Assembly: GCA_902772745.1 (NCBI GenBank)
Contig: CACYBV010000364.1
Coordinates: forward strand, 1 to 13,918
Reading direction: 5' to 3'
DNA from: an uncultured Eubacteriales bacterium
GTDB lineage: Bacteria; Bacillota; Clostridia; Lachnospirales; Lachnospiraceae
DNA: 13,918 nucleotides
Position numbers and translations under genes: made by a program. The notes under the pieces were generated by a model, which was not told the DNA's origin, did no database searches, and saw nothing but the letters and a program-made list of their open reading frames with translations. Positions 7,238 to 13,918 of the stretch are shown one piece after another. The number at the start of each line of letters is the position of its first letter. Within the stretch, counting starts at the first letter, position 1.

Positions 7238-7300
7238 GGTTCCGCCCTTCTTCCGTTCTGTTTCCAATTCTTAGAGAAAATGTATCACCGGATATCTTTG

Positions 7301-7557
7301 TTATTTTCCCTTCACCGGTTCCGGCTCTTTCGCCTTCGAAAGTTCAAACCTGATATCCAATGCCGGATCATCCGCCTTCACGCTCTCCGCCGCAGCCATC
7401 CTCGAGCGGATCCAGGCATTGTTTTTCCTTCCCTGTCTGCCCCGGACCCCGATGAATTTTCCGGAGTGTCCAGCATCTCATCTTGCAGTTCATTATACAG
7501 AACTGAAAAGCCGTGCCCGGTATAGGTGTTTGATATCGATTCCGTCTCTCCTGCCAT
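7301..7557 (-). pseudogene. Possible small gene, apparently broken by a frameshift
   Basis: The 7268-7656 interval has no full gene, but two minus-strand frames look protein-like and abut. From the ATG at 7557 one reads MAGETESISNTYTGHGFSVL and on through LYNELQDEMLDTPENS, ending at 7378 (59 residues) with an unnatural Arg-rich end. In the -1 frame, open from about 7475, one reads NAWIRSRMAAAES, KADDPALDIRFELS and stops at 7301. A switch at the A5 run (rc GGAAAAAC, about 7421) would join them into a protein of about 84 residues. No ribosome site precedes the ATG. A TATGAT with TG upstream lies 11 nt before it, with a poor -35. I do not recognise the family. It could also be non-coding. Confidence 0.3.
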
Positions 7558-7656
7558 TTGATGAAAGGATCATACCATCCTCTGTCCAACAGATGTCCGG
7601 CGCAGAAAAGTTATTTATGATTTTGGACCAACAATCTGCGTTTTTTTGAGCTGCTT

Positions 7657-8457
7657 TCATTGAACAGCTGCGATCGTACACAGTTTTCCGCGCAGTATAT
7701 ATCCGATCTTTTCGTAGCATGCGTTTGAGGCCGGGTAATTGGCGTCCGTATAAAGCATTGGCGTGTATCCCGACTCCTTCACTTTTTTCGTCACCAAAAA
7801 GACCATATGCTGCGCATAATGTCTCCTGCGGTATTCCGGCTTTGTATACACGCTGTTGATGCTGGCAAGTTCCTGAGTGCACTGATAATAACAGCAGGAC
7901 GCAGTCCGGCCATCGCCTGTTTTCCAGAAATGGAGCGCCTGTTCTGAAATCGTCTGCTTTGCTTTTTCGATGCATTTACTGCGGGGAGGCGCTGTGAGTC
8001 CGCTTTCCCGGTAAAAATCCGAAAGAATCTCCACCGCTTCCTCAAGGTCCTTTTCCGTACAGCAATACAGGTTTCCGTCCGTCGGCTGATCCGGTGCCGC
8101 GGGAGAAGGACAGTCATATGCAAACAGCTGCTGATAAATACGGATATTCAGTCCGGAATCCCTGCCCCGCCGGATAAAGTATTCCGCGAGATCATACTTC
8201 ATGTTATAGTGATAGCCTTCCTGCAGCGGGCGCTCCTTATGAGCCAGGTTCCATGCGGTTTCCATCGTGTCTTCTCCGCAGCCGTCCGGCGTCCAGGCCC
8301 AGACCGGATACGGCATTTCGGAATGACACAGGATCAGACTGCCGTGGTCCGAGCGGATCCATTCGCAGCTGCCCTGAAGAATCCTGCAGAGGACGGCAAA
8401 GGTGTACCGATCCTGTGCAATCAGTTCAAAATCTTTTTCATTGACAAACGGATCCAT
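7657..8457 (-). CDS. GNAT-family N-acetyltransferase
   Basis: The protein has 266 residues. The C-terminal part (about 130-262) fits the GNAT fold. After strands containing TASCCYYQC and LASINSVYT comes the acetyl-CoA loop PEYRRRHYAQHM (207-218), a variant of R/QxxGxG/A in which Gly is replaced by His, then LYTDANYPASNACYEKIGY (235-253), typical of the last strand-helix pair. The first 125 residues are a less conserved domain seen in clostridial GNATs of this length. It probably transfers acetyl from acetyl-CoA to an amine, but the acceptor is not predictable. The ATG at 8457 is preceded by AAGGGAG at proper spacing. It has its own promoter and is not clearly linked to neighbours. Confidence 0.85.
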   Translation of the reverse strand: MDPFVNEKDFELIAQDRYTFAVLCRILQGSCEWIRSDHGSLILCHSEMPYPVWAWTPDGCGEDTMETAWNLAHKERPLQEGYHYNMKYDLAEYFIRRGRDSGLNIRIYQQLFAYDCPSPAAPDQPTDGNLYCCTEKDLEEAVEILSDFYRESGLTAPPRSKCIEKAKQTISEQALHFWKTGDGRTASCCYYQCTQELASINSVYTKPEYRRRHYAQHMVFLVTKKVKESGYTPMLYTDANYPASNACYEKIGYILRGKLCTIAAVQ

Positions 8458-8491
8458 CTTTCTCCCTTCTCTTTCGGTTCATCAGCGGCAT
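8438..8491 (-). CDS. Putative 17-codon leader ORF before the GNAT gene
   Basis: A minus-strand ATG at 8491 opens MPLMNRKRREKDGSVCQ and stops at 8438, past the GNAT start at 8457 in a different frame. An AGGAGGTG (8508-8501) sits 9 nt before it and is a stronger ribosome site than that of the GNAT gene itself. Translation of this short ORF could affect GNAT initiation by coupling or interference. The evidence is only the ribosome site and the overlap. Confidence 0.25.
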   Translation of the reverse strand: MPLMNRKRREKDGSVCQ

Positions 8492-8557
8492 CGGCTGCGG
8501 CACCTCCTGTTCCATGCGAAATATCCCGCGCCAAATCTGATAACATCGCTGATATCA

Positions 8558-8586
8558 AATATAGCACGGGATTCTGCTTTTGTATA
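8558..8586 (-). promoter_or_regulatory. Promoter of the GNAT gene
   Basis: On the minus strand TATACA (8586-8581), a 17-nt spacer and TATATT (8563-8558) preceded by TGC give an extended -10 promoter. The start near 8551 leaves a leader of about 94 nt. Confidence 0.6.
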
Positions 8587-8629
8587 GAGCATCAGAAATT
8601 ATTTAGCCGCAAAAGAAACCAAAACCGGC

Positions 8630-10501
8630 CTACACATACCACTGTGCCTGGGCGTTCCAGAGTTTCGCATACGGACCTTCCGTATCCCGAAGAAGCGCTT
8701 CATGCGGCCCCTGCTGCACAACCTTCCCATCCGAGAAGACAGCGATCTCATCACAGAAACGGCAGGAGCTTAAGCGATGGCTGATAAACACGGTCGTCCG
8801 GTCGCCGGCGATGTCGTCAAATTTCGAGTACACCTCCGCTTCCGCCTTCGGATCTAAAGCCGCGGTCGGTTCGTCGAGGATCATGAACGGTGCGTCCCGG
8901 TAAACGGAGCGTGCGATCGCGATCTTCTGCGACTCGCCGCCCGAAAACTCCACCCCGGAAGCATCGTACTCCTTCGTGATAAAGGTGTCGAGTCCGTTGG
9001 GAAGCTCCGAAAGCCGCTCCGAAAAGCCCGCTTTTTTGAGTGCGTCAAGTACACGTTTCCGGTCATAACCGCTTCCGGATCCGACAGTTTCCCCAAGCCG
9101 GAACGCAGGCAGGCAGAAATCCTGGAACACGACCGAGAATACGGAAAGATACTCGCGGTAATCGTATTTGCGGATGTCGATGCCGTTCAGGAGGATCTCG
9201 CCTTCCGTCGGATCATAAAGCCGCGCGAGAAGCTTGATGAAAGTCGTTTTCCCGGAACCGTTTTCACCGACAATCGCGAGCCGCTTTCCGATCCGGAAAC
9301 TGAAATTCACGTTTCGAAGCGCATAAGCATCGCTTCCCGGGTACCGGAAGGAAACATTCCGGAATTCAATCTCGTAATTGCGGTCCCGGCGCTTCTCAAT
9401 CGTGAGCGATCCCTGGTACATCGGGTTCGGAAGATCCAGGAACTCGAAGTTTTTCTTCAGGAACCAGGCGTTGGCGCGCGATTCGCCGATGATGCCCCCG
9501 CCTTCCGCGAGTCCCGAAAAAAGCTTTACCGCGGCTGCGGCATACTGCGTGACAAGACCGATGCCGAAAGCGCCGCCGAGTGCCTTCAGTCCGACATATG
9601 CCGCAATCAGCCCCGAAAGAAGTACCGAAAGAGCCGCGGCCGCCGCAAGAGAAATCCCGACTCTGCCGCGCGCCTTCATCGCAAAAGGTCCCTGCGAGCA
9701 GAAGGTTGAGGTCTTATCCGAGGCGAAGCGGTTTGAAAAAGCAATCTGCTTATAGAGCCGCAGATCCGCCTCAGCAGGACTCGAGATTCCAAGGTACAGG
9801 AAATGCCCGAAAAGCCGGTTGGCGGCCGAATGCTCGTCCGCATTCTCGTACCAGTATTTTTCCGCCCAGCCCGTGATAGTCTGGGATACGACTGCAAACG
9901 CGGCAAAAAGAAGGATCACTGAGAGTGCAGACAGCGGATGGTTCAGAAAACGAAGCGCTGATCCTTCCGGTACCCTGGAGCGGAAAAGAGAAACCGTCAG
10001 GACAATACCGCCGAGCATCGTCACAAAGGCGCGGAGCATTTTGACAAAGCTTTCCAATGAACGGATAAAGCCGTAACCGCCGCCGTTTGTGTACTGGCGA
10101 AGCTCCGAGAGAAGCGCCTGCGTCTTCGGATCATCGGCGACGGAAAAATCCGCCGACAGAAGCTTTTCCTGCCAGATCCGGATCGTTTCGAGATAAGTGC
10201 CTTCGTCATAGTAAACACGCTTAAGGCGCCGGAGCGCGATGCCGGCAAAAGTCCCCGCTGCCGTCACAGAAAGCGTCAGGATCACGAGGAAACGGATTTC
10301 CGGAACCGGCGCATGATCTGAAAGCGCAGAAATGATCCGCGCCGAAAGCCAGATCGGGACGTAGACAAAGCCGGCATCGAAGAGCGTCGAAAAGATGACG
10401 GAAAGCACCATTTTCCGGGATTTTTTTAACATCAGCCGCAGCATCCGGAGGTACAGGGAAACGGTTTCCCGAAGGCTGACTTTCTTCTCTTTATCGGACA
10501 T
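8630..10501 (-). CDS. ABC exporter half-transporter, second subunit
   Basis: This is a type I ABC exporter half: an N-terminal membrane domain (about residues 1-330) followed by an ATPase. I use the ATG at 10501 (MSDKEKK) because AAGGAGGTGATC, the full complement of the 16S 3' end, lies at ideal spacing; an upstream in-frame ATG at 10525 has its AGGA too close. This gives 623 residues. In this numbering Walker A GENGSGKTT is at 412-420 (Lys418), the Q-loop is VFQDF, the signature is FSGGE (519-523) instead of LSGGQ, Walker B is MILDEP (Asp543, Glu544) and the switch His is 575 (ISHRL). The start overlaps the preceding ABC gene by 11 nt, so the two are co-translated and should form a heterodimer. 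The substrate is unknown; peptides or lipids are family possibilities. A weak GCCG/CGGC hairpin follows the stop. Confidence 0.9.
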   Translation of the reverse strand: MSDKEKKVSLRETVSLYLRMLRLMLKKSRKMVLSVIFSTLFDAGFVYVPIWLSARIISALSDHAPVPEIRFLVILTLSVTAAGTFAGIALRRLKRVYYDEGTYLETIRIWQEKLLSADFSVADDPKTQALLSELRQYTNGGGYGFIRSLESFVKMLRAFVTMLGGIVLTVSLFRSRVPEGSALRFLNHPLSALSVILLFAAFAVVSQTITGWAEKYWYENADEHSAANRLFGHFLYLGISSPAEADLRLYKQIAFSNRFASDKTSTFCSQGPFAMKARGRVGISLAAAAALSVLLSGLIAAYVGLKALGGAFGIGLVTQYAAAAVKLFSGLAEGGGIIGESRANAWFLKKNFEFLDLPNPMYQGSLTIEKRRDRNYEIEFRNVSFRYPGSDAYALRNVNFSFRIGKRLAIVGENGSGKTTFIKLLARLYDPTEGEILLNGIDIRKYDYREYLSVFSVVFQDFCLPAFRLGETVGSGSGYDRKRVLDALKKAGFSERLSELPNGLDTFITKEYDASGVEFSGGESQKIAIARSVYRDAPFMILDEPTAALDPKAEAEVYSKFDDIAGDRTTVFISHRLSSCRFCDEIAVFSDGKVVQQGPHEALLRDTEGPYAKLWNAQAQWYV

Positions 10502-12326
10502 CGGGATCACCTCCTTCTGCCGCATCTTCCTGGTAGTATTTTGCCTGAACTAAAAAGAGCTCCGCATAAATCCCGCCCTTTTGAAGAAGTTCTTCGTGCG
10601 TGCCCTCCTCCGCAATCTTTCCGTCCGAAATCAAAAGAATCCGGTCACAGAAACGGGTCGAAGCGAGCCGGTGCGAAATGAAAAGCGAAGACTTCCCGCG
10701 GGTAAATTCACCGTATTTCCGGTAAATGTCTTCTTCCGCAAGCGGGTCGAGAGCCGCTGTCGGCTCATCCAGAAATACAAAAGGCGCATCTTTATAAAGT
10801 GCCCGCGCGAGAATCAGACGCTGCGTCTCGCCGCCTGAAAACTCCGCGGCATCCGGATAGACGGTCCGGTTCAGGAAGCTTTTCTCCTTTTCGGGCAGCG
10901 AACTGATTTTTGCTGAAAGACCCGCTTCGGAAATGCACCGAAGAAGCTTCTCCCGGTAAATCGGCCCTGTCGTCTGTGCGATATTTTCAGCAATCGAAAG
11001 CCCCAGGATGTTGAATTCCTGAAATACCGCGGAAAAAAGTTCGTAGTATTCTCTGCGGTTGTATCTCCGGATGTCGGTTCCGTTCAGAAGAACCGAACCC
11101 TCCGTCGGATCCAGAAAGCCCGCAAGAAGCTTCACGAGCGTCGTTTTGCCGGCGCCGTTTAAGCCCACGACCGCAAGTTTTTCGCCCGGCTGAAGACGCA
11201 GCGATATATCGTGAAGTACATCCTGACCGGCACCGGGGTAACGGTAGGAAACATGCGAAAGCTCAATCGTGTATTCGGATGCCTTCGGAACCTCCTCTCC
11301 GTCTTCAAATGAGAACGGCTCCGGAAACTCCAGAAACTCCCGCACCTGCGACAGGTTCAGACTGTGCCGGTTCAGCGTGATCAGGTTTTCCGCAATGCCG
11401 CTGACAAAGGCGGCAAAGCCGTCGATTGCCGTGAAAAGAAGAAGAAATGCCGCGATATCCATCTTTCCTGCGAGCACCTGGTGAATCAGATACGCATAGG
11501 CGAGGCCGTTTCTCAGGAAAGTCAGCAAAAGGTCCAGCACGCCCGAAAGAAGTTCCCGTGCGGAAGCCCTGCGGTGAAAATCATAAATGCTCTGAAGCGT
11601 TTTTTCCGTAAGCTCCATAATCCAGGGTTTCAGGCCGAAGATCCGGATGTCTTTCATCATACGCGGCATTACAATGTCTCCGTATTCCATCAGGTAGAAG
11701 ACCTTCTTCTCTTCTTTCATCAGCACGTCCCGGTTTTTGTAGCGGTACCGCGACAGCCGGCTGCCGCAGAAAAACACCGCAAGGGACAGCGCCGTAAGAA
11801 GGATCGGGATCCAGAAAGGCAGACGTTCCATCAGGATAAGATAAACAATAAAACCGAGCAGATTCCGCAAAAAAAGCTCCAGATTGTTCCAGACAGCCTC
11901 TGTCGAGCTGCTGTTGGAATTCGTCTGAGCAATCGTATGCTCCTTCAGTTTCAGAAAACGCTCGTCCATGAGATTGGGAAATGAAGTGTCCGCGCATTTC
12001 CGGTTCGCACGCGCCGTGATGCCCACGCGGACCGAGATGCGCGGAAACAGCTGATTCGCGTCAAGGTAGCGGTTCAGCGCCGCCGGCACCATCATCGCTG
12101 CGGTAAACAGCGCGATCGTGGCCAGAAGCTCCCCGATGCTCCCCTGCTTCTCCAGCACCCGGATTACCGCCGGTATAAAAAGCATCCCTGCTGTCTGCTG
12201 CCATACCGCCGTCACCGAAAGTCCCGCCGCCGTCAGCGGTACCTTAAGCTCCCGCTCTTCCTTCGAGAGCCGGAGCATCCAGACGGTATTCTGCAGCAGA
12301 TTGTATCTCGGTTTTTCCTTTTTCAA
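10491..12326 (-). CDS. ABC exporter half-transporter, first subunit
   Basis: The 611-residue protein has a type I exporter membrane domain (about 1-325) and an ATPase (about 350-595). Motifs are Walker A GLNGAGKTT (388-396, Lys394), Q-loop VFQEF, signature FSGGE (496-500), Walker B VFLDEP (Asp520, Glu521), D-loop AALD and switch His552 (ISHRL). Its catalytic residues are complete, as in its partner, so both ATP sites of the heterodimer may be active, unlike many degenerate heterodimeric exporters. The start is a TTG at 12326 with AGGAGG 8 nt upstream; no in-frame ATG is well placed. It is the first gene after the tandem repeats and -10 at 12355-12418, so it probably has regulated transcription separate from the kinase. 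The transported substrate cannot be inferred. Confidence 0.9.
   Translation of the reverse strand: MKKEKPRYNLLQNTVWMLRLSKEERELKVPLTAAGLSVTAVWQQTAGMLFIPAVIRVLEKQGSIGELLATIALFTAAMMVPAALNRYLDANQLFPRISVRVGITARANRKCADTSFPNLMDERFLKLKEHTIAQTNSNSSSTEAVWNNLELFLRNLLGFIVYLILMERLPFWIPILLTALSLAVFFCGSRLSRYRYKNRDVLMKEEKKVFYLMEYGDIVMPRMMKDIRIFGLKPWIMELTEKTLQSIYDFHRRASARELLSGVLDLLLTFLRNGLAYAYLIHQVLAGKMDIAAFLLLFTAIDGFAAFVSGIAENLITLNRHSLNLSQVREFLEFPEPFSFEDGEEVPKASEYTIELSHVSYRYPGAGQDVLHDISLRLQPGEKLAVVGLNGAGKTTLVKLLAGFLDPTEGSVLLNGTDIRRYNRREYYELFSAVFQEFNILGLSIAENIAQTTGPIYREKLLRCISEAGLSAKISSLPEKEKSFLNRTVYPDAAEFSGGETQRLILARALYKDAPFVFLDEPTAALDPLAEEDIYRKYGEFTRGKSSLFISHRLASTRFCDRILLISDGKIAEEGTHEELLQKGGIYAELFLVQAKYYQEDAAEGGDPDVR
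10504..10516 (-). promoter_or_regulatory. Very strong ribosome-binding site deciding the second ABC start
   Basis: The minus strand reads AAGGAGGTGATCC here, with 8 nt between AGGAGG and the ATG at 10501. It lies inside the end of the upstream ABC gene, which argues for high and coupled synthesis of the second half-transporter. Confidence 0.75.
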
Positions 12327-12354
12327 ACAAACCGCCTCCTTTCTCGATGGAGGA

Positions 12355-12363
12355 AGTGTAGCA
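12355..12363 (-). promoter_or_regulatory. Weak extended -10 of the ABC exporter operon
   Basis: The minus strand reads TGCTACACT (12363-12355). No recognisable -35 lies 16-18 nt upstream (CCGCAC is found), which suggests dependence on an activator. A start near 12348 leaves a leader of about 20 nt before the TTG. The small palindrome ACGGA-TT-TCCGT (12363-12374) overlaps it. Confidence 0.5.
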
Positions 12364-12378
12364 CGGATTTCCGTTCTG

Positions 12379-12418
12379 TGCGGTTTTCAGGGACGAAATG
12401 CGCTTTTTAGGGGATGAA
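12379..12418 (-). promoter_or_regulatory. Tandem direct repeat, probable LytTR regulator binding site
   Basis: On the minus strand two copies of about 20 nt follow one another: TTCATCCCCTAAAAAGCGCA (12418-12399) and TTTCGTCCCTGAAAACCGCA (12398-12379). The shared pattern is TTC-R-TCCC, T-R-AAAA, then CGCA. The TTC-TCCC halves are 21 nt apart and the AAAA-CGCA halves 20 nt apart, so both copies face the same side of the helix. LytTR regulators of the AgrA/ComE/BlpR type bind such repeats just upstream of, or overlapping, a poor -35. Here the second copy ends at the expected -35 position. Confidence 0.6.
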
Positions 12419-12464
12419 TCGTCCAAAATGCCGGAGCATGAAATCCCGCCGACATGTACAGCCG

Positions 12465-13136
12465 TTACGCCTGCGGCAGGAGAACTTCGGTCGTGAAAGC
12501 GCCTTCCTCGGAGTTTCGGGAGAGGTAGCCGCCGTTTTCCGCGACGATCCGGTCAATCCGGATAAGCCCGTAGCCCCGGCCGCTGCCTTTTGATGAGGCA
12601 AACCGCCCGCCGCTTTTTTGAAGTTTCCCGCCTGCCGTAAAATTTGTAAAATGAATATACAGCTGAGTCCCCTTCATGTCCATATAGACGCGGATCAGGC
12701 GTTTTTCTTCCGGCAGTTCCATGGAAGCGTCGATTGCGTTGTCGAAAAGATTACCGAGGATCACGCACAGGTCCACCTCGGAGATTTTCAGTTTGTAGGG
12801 AATCTGCGCATCCGCCTGCACCTGAATCCCCCTGCTCCGGGCGAGGGATATTTTGCTGTTGAGGATCGCGTCCGTCATTGCATTTCCGGTCTTGACAACC
12901 GGTTCGACGGTCGCAAGATCCGTATCCAGTGCATCCAGATACCGCCGGATCGCCTCAAGATCCCCTTCCGCCGCATAAACCTTCATCGTCTGGATATGGC
13001 TCCGGAAGTCATGGCGCCAGCCGCGCATCTGGTGGTACATCGTATCCACTTCCTGAAAATGGGTCTGAATCAGCTCCCGCTGGCAGCGTTCCAGCTTTTT
13101 ATCCGCACTCCTTCGAAGAAAACCCGCTTTTTTCAT
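12465..13136 (-). CDS. Soluble GHKL histidine kinase (AgrC-type, no membrane domain)
   Basis: The 223-residue protein has only the catalytic parts of a kinase. A helical, charged N-terminus (about 10-37) leads into the dimerisation helices with phospho-acceptor His42 in WRHDFRSH. The ATPase domain (about 115-223) carries the N box NLFDNAIDAS (129-138, Asn133) and the G box GSGRGYGL (184-191). There is no transmembrane or extracellular region, unlike AgrC-type kinases with six or more spans. The start is firm: its ATG overlaps the regulator stop as ATGA (13133-13136) and no extra coding space exists upstream. It should phosphorylate the LytTR regulator encoded just before. How it receives a signal is unclear: a cytoplasmic ligand or a partner such as the exporter is possible. 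Confidence 0.88.
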   Translation of the reverse strand: MKKAGFLRRSADKKLERCQRELIQTHFQEVDTMYHQMRGWRHDFRSHIQTMKVYAAEGDLEAIRRYLDALDTDLATVEPVVKTGNAMTDAILNSKISLARSRGIQVQADAQIPYKLKISEVDLCVILGNLFDNAIDASMELPEEKRLIRVYMDMKGTQLYIHFTNFTAGGKLQKSGGRFASSKGSGRGYGLIRIDRIVAENGGYLSRNSEEGAFTTEVLLPQA

Positions 13137-13837
13137 AGTCTTTTGATCAGCTCCCTGTTCAGTTCATCATATTTCCCGCGCGGAAGATCGAGCTCCGTTC
13201 CGTCCCGAAGCAGGATCCTGTCACGGCTCACCCGGCTGACTTCCGAAAGGTTCAAAAGAAGCGAGCGCGAAACCCGGAAGAACCTCGTATCCGCAAGCTC
13301 CTCTTCGAATTCCCCCAGCGGTTTTTTGACGGTATACGAACCGTTTTTCGTATGCACAGTGCTGTAATTGCGGTACACATCCACGTACTGGATCGACCGA
13401 AGCGGAACCAGATTCACCTCTCCCGCATACTCAAGCGCAATCATCCGCTCGTTTGTCCGAAATTTCCTGACAGCACGGTCTAAAACTTCCGAAAGTTTTT
13501 CCTCCCTGACCGGTTTCAGCAGGTAATGCAGTGCCTCCACTTCATAACCTTCCGCGATATAGTCGGAATATCCGCTGATAAAAACGATCTGAACTGCCGG
13601 GTTCTCGCGGCGGATCCTTCTCGCAAGGCTGACGCCGTCCATCTGTCCCATTTCGATGTCAAGAAGGAGGACCGCAAAATCCTTCTCCTCCTCATAATGA
13701 AACAGGAAGGCTTCCGCGGAGGGAAAGTTCTGGATCAGGGCGTTCTCCCCGGACATTTCCGCCCAGTTTCTGACAAGTTTTCCGATATACCGGCGGTCTT
13801 CTTCACTGTCATCACAAAGCGCGATCTTAAGCTGCAT
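13133..13837 (-). CDS. LytTR-family response regulator (AgrA/ComE type)
   Basis: The protein has 234 residues. The receiver domain (1-120) has the acidic pair Asp9-Asp10, phospho-acceptor Asp60 in LLLDIEMGQMDG, Ser88 in the FISGYSDY switch strand and Lys108-Pro109. The LytTR DNA-binding domain (about 130-234) includes SIQYVDVYRNYSTVHTKNGSY, RFFRVSRSLLLNLSEVS and the final RGKYDELNREL. The family binds direct repeats spaced about 21 bp apart and activates peptide, bacteriocin or transporter genes. The ATG at 13837 has GAGGTG upstream. It is the first gene of a regulator-kinase pair. The best candidate target is the tandem repeat ahead of the ABC exporter genes. Confidence 0.92.
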   Translation of the reverse strand: MQLKIALCDDSEEDRRYIGKLVRNWAEMSGENALIQNFPSAEAFLFHYEEEKDFAVLLLDIEMGQMDGVSLARRIRRENPAVQIVFISGYSDYIAEGYEVEALHYLLKPVREEKLSEVLDRAVRKFRTNERMIALEYAGEVNLVPLRSIQYVDVYRNYSTVHTKNGSYTVKKPLGEFEEELADTRFFRVSRSLLLNLSEVSRVSRDRILLRDGTELDLPRGKYDELNRELIKRL

Positions 13838-13870
13838 CGCTCTGCACCTCTTTCTGTCGTTTACCGAATT

Positions 13871-13899
13871 ATCATAGCATACTTCAGCTGAGATGTAAA
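13871..13899 (-). promoter_or_regulatory. Promoter of the regulator-kinase genes
   Basis: On the minus strand TTTACA (13899-13894), a 17-nt spacer and TATGAT (13876-13871) preceded by TGC form a strong extended -10 promoter. The spacer contains the 8-bp palindrome TCAGCTGA (13884-13891), a possible operator. The tandem repeat found before the exporter genes is absent here, so autoregulation through it is not evident. Confidence 0.75.
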
Positions 13900-13918
13900 T
13901 GTGAGTCAGCGCAGCCGA

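Noticed and set aside
6056..7657. CRISPR array or cas genes that might accompany the Card1-like nuclease
   Set aside because: No regularly spaced repeats and no other Cas-like protein motifs were seen here or elsewhere in the window.
7630..7680. Inverted repeat AGCTG/CAGCT near the end of the GNAT gene
   Set aside because: On the minus strand it is followed by an A-run, not a T-run, and the stem is short and bulged, so it is not a convincing terminator.
7493..7975. Minus-strand open frame of 160 codons
   Set aside because: It lies mostly inside the GNAT gene in another frame and its translation has no family features.
12391..12424. Inverted repeat GGACGA/TCGTCC as a terminator after the kinase gene
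   Set aside because: Only six pairs with a 22-nt loop and no T-run; the region is better explained by the tandem direct repeats.

Overview
The window looks like a chromosomal segment of a moderately GC-rich Bacillota, most plausibly a Clostridia/Lachnospiraceae-type gut or rumen anaerobe. This is inferred from strong AGGAGG-type ribosome sites, Gram-positive style vegetative promoters (many with an extended TGn -10), LytTR/GHKL two-component genes next to paired ABC exporters, and a lipoprotein with clostridial-type Cys repeats. No rRNA, tRNA, insertion sequence, integrase or CRISPR array was seen. All genes but one lie on the minus strand.

Layout from left to right. (1) 1-1242, minus: a secreted lipoprotein, cut by the window edge, with five Cys/His repeats and an acidic tail. 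Its long 5' leader contains two mutually exclusive stems. (2) 1493-2464, minus: an RraA/HMG-aldolase-fold protein with its own promoter and a strong hairpin terminator. (3) 2725-5185, minus: a two-gene ABCG-like transporter, with the ATPase fused behind a DUF5684-like membrane domain and the permease separate. (4) 5383-6102, plus: a YkgJ-type Cys-cluster (CxxCxxCC) protein, divergent from the transporter and apparently leaderless. It converges on and overlaps the end of (5). (5) 6056-7237, minus: a Card1/Can2-like (DUF1887) CARF-nuclease with no CRISPR locus in view. (6) 7301-7557, minus: a possible small or frameshifted gene. (7) 7657-8457, minus: a GNAT acetyltransferase. (8) 8630-13837, minus: response regulator (LytTR), soluble GHKL kinase and two ABC exporter half-transporters.

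The right-hand block is the most coherent system. The regulator and kinase overlap by ATGA and share one good constitutive-looking promoter. Between the kinase and the exporter genes is a tandem direct repeat with a period of about 21 bp, immediately upstream of a weak extended -10. That is the geometry expected of a LytTR activator site, so the regulator probably switches on the heterodimeric exporter. The kinase has no membrane or sensor region, so its signal must come from the cytoplasm or a partner, possibly the exporter.

Functional links between the left and right parts are not evident. Substrates of both transporters cannot be read from sequence.
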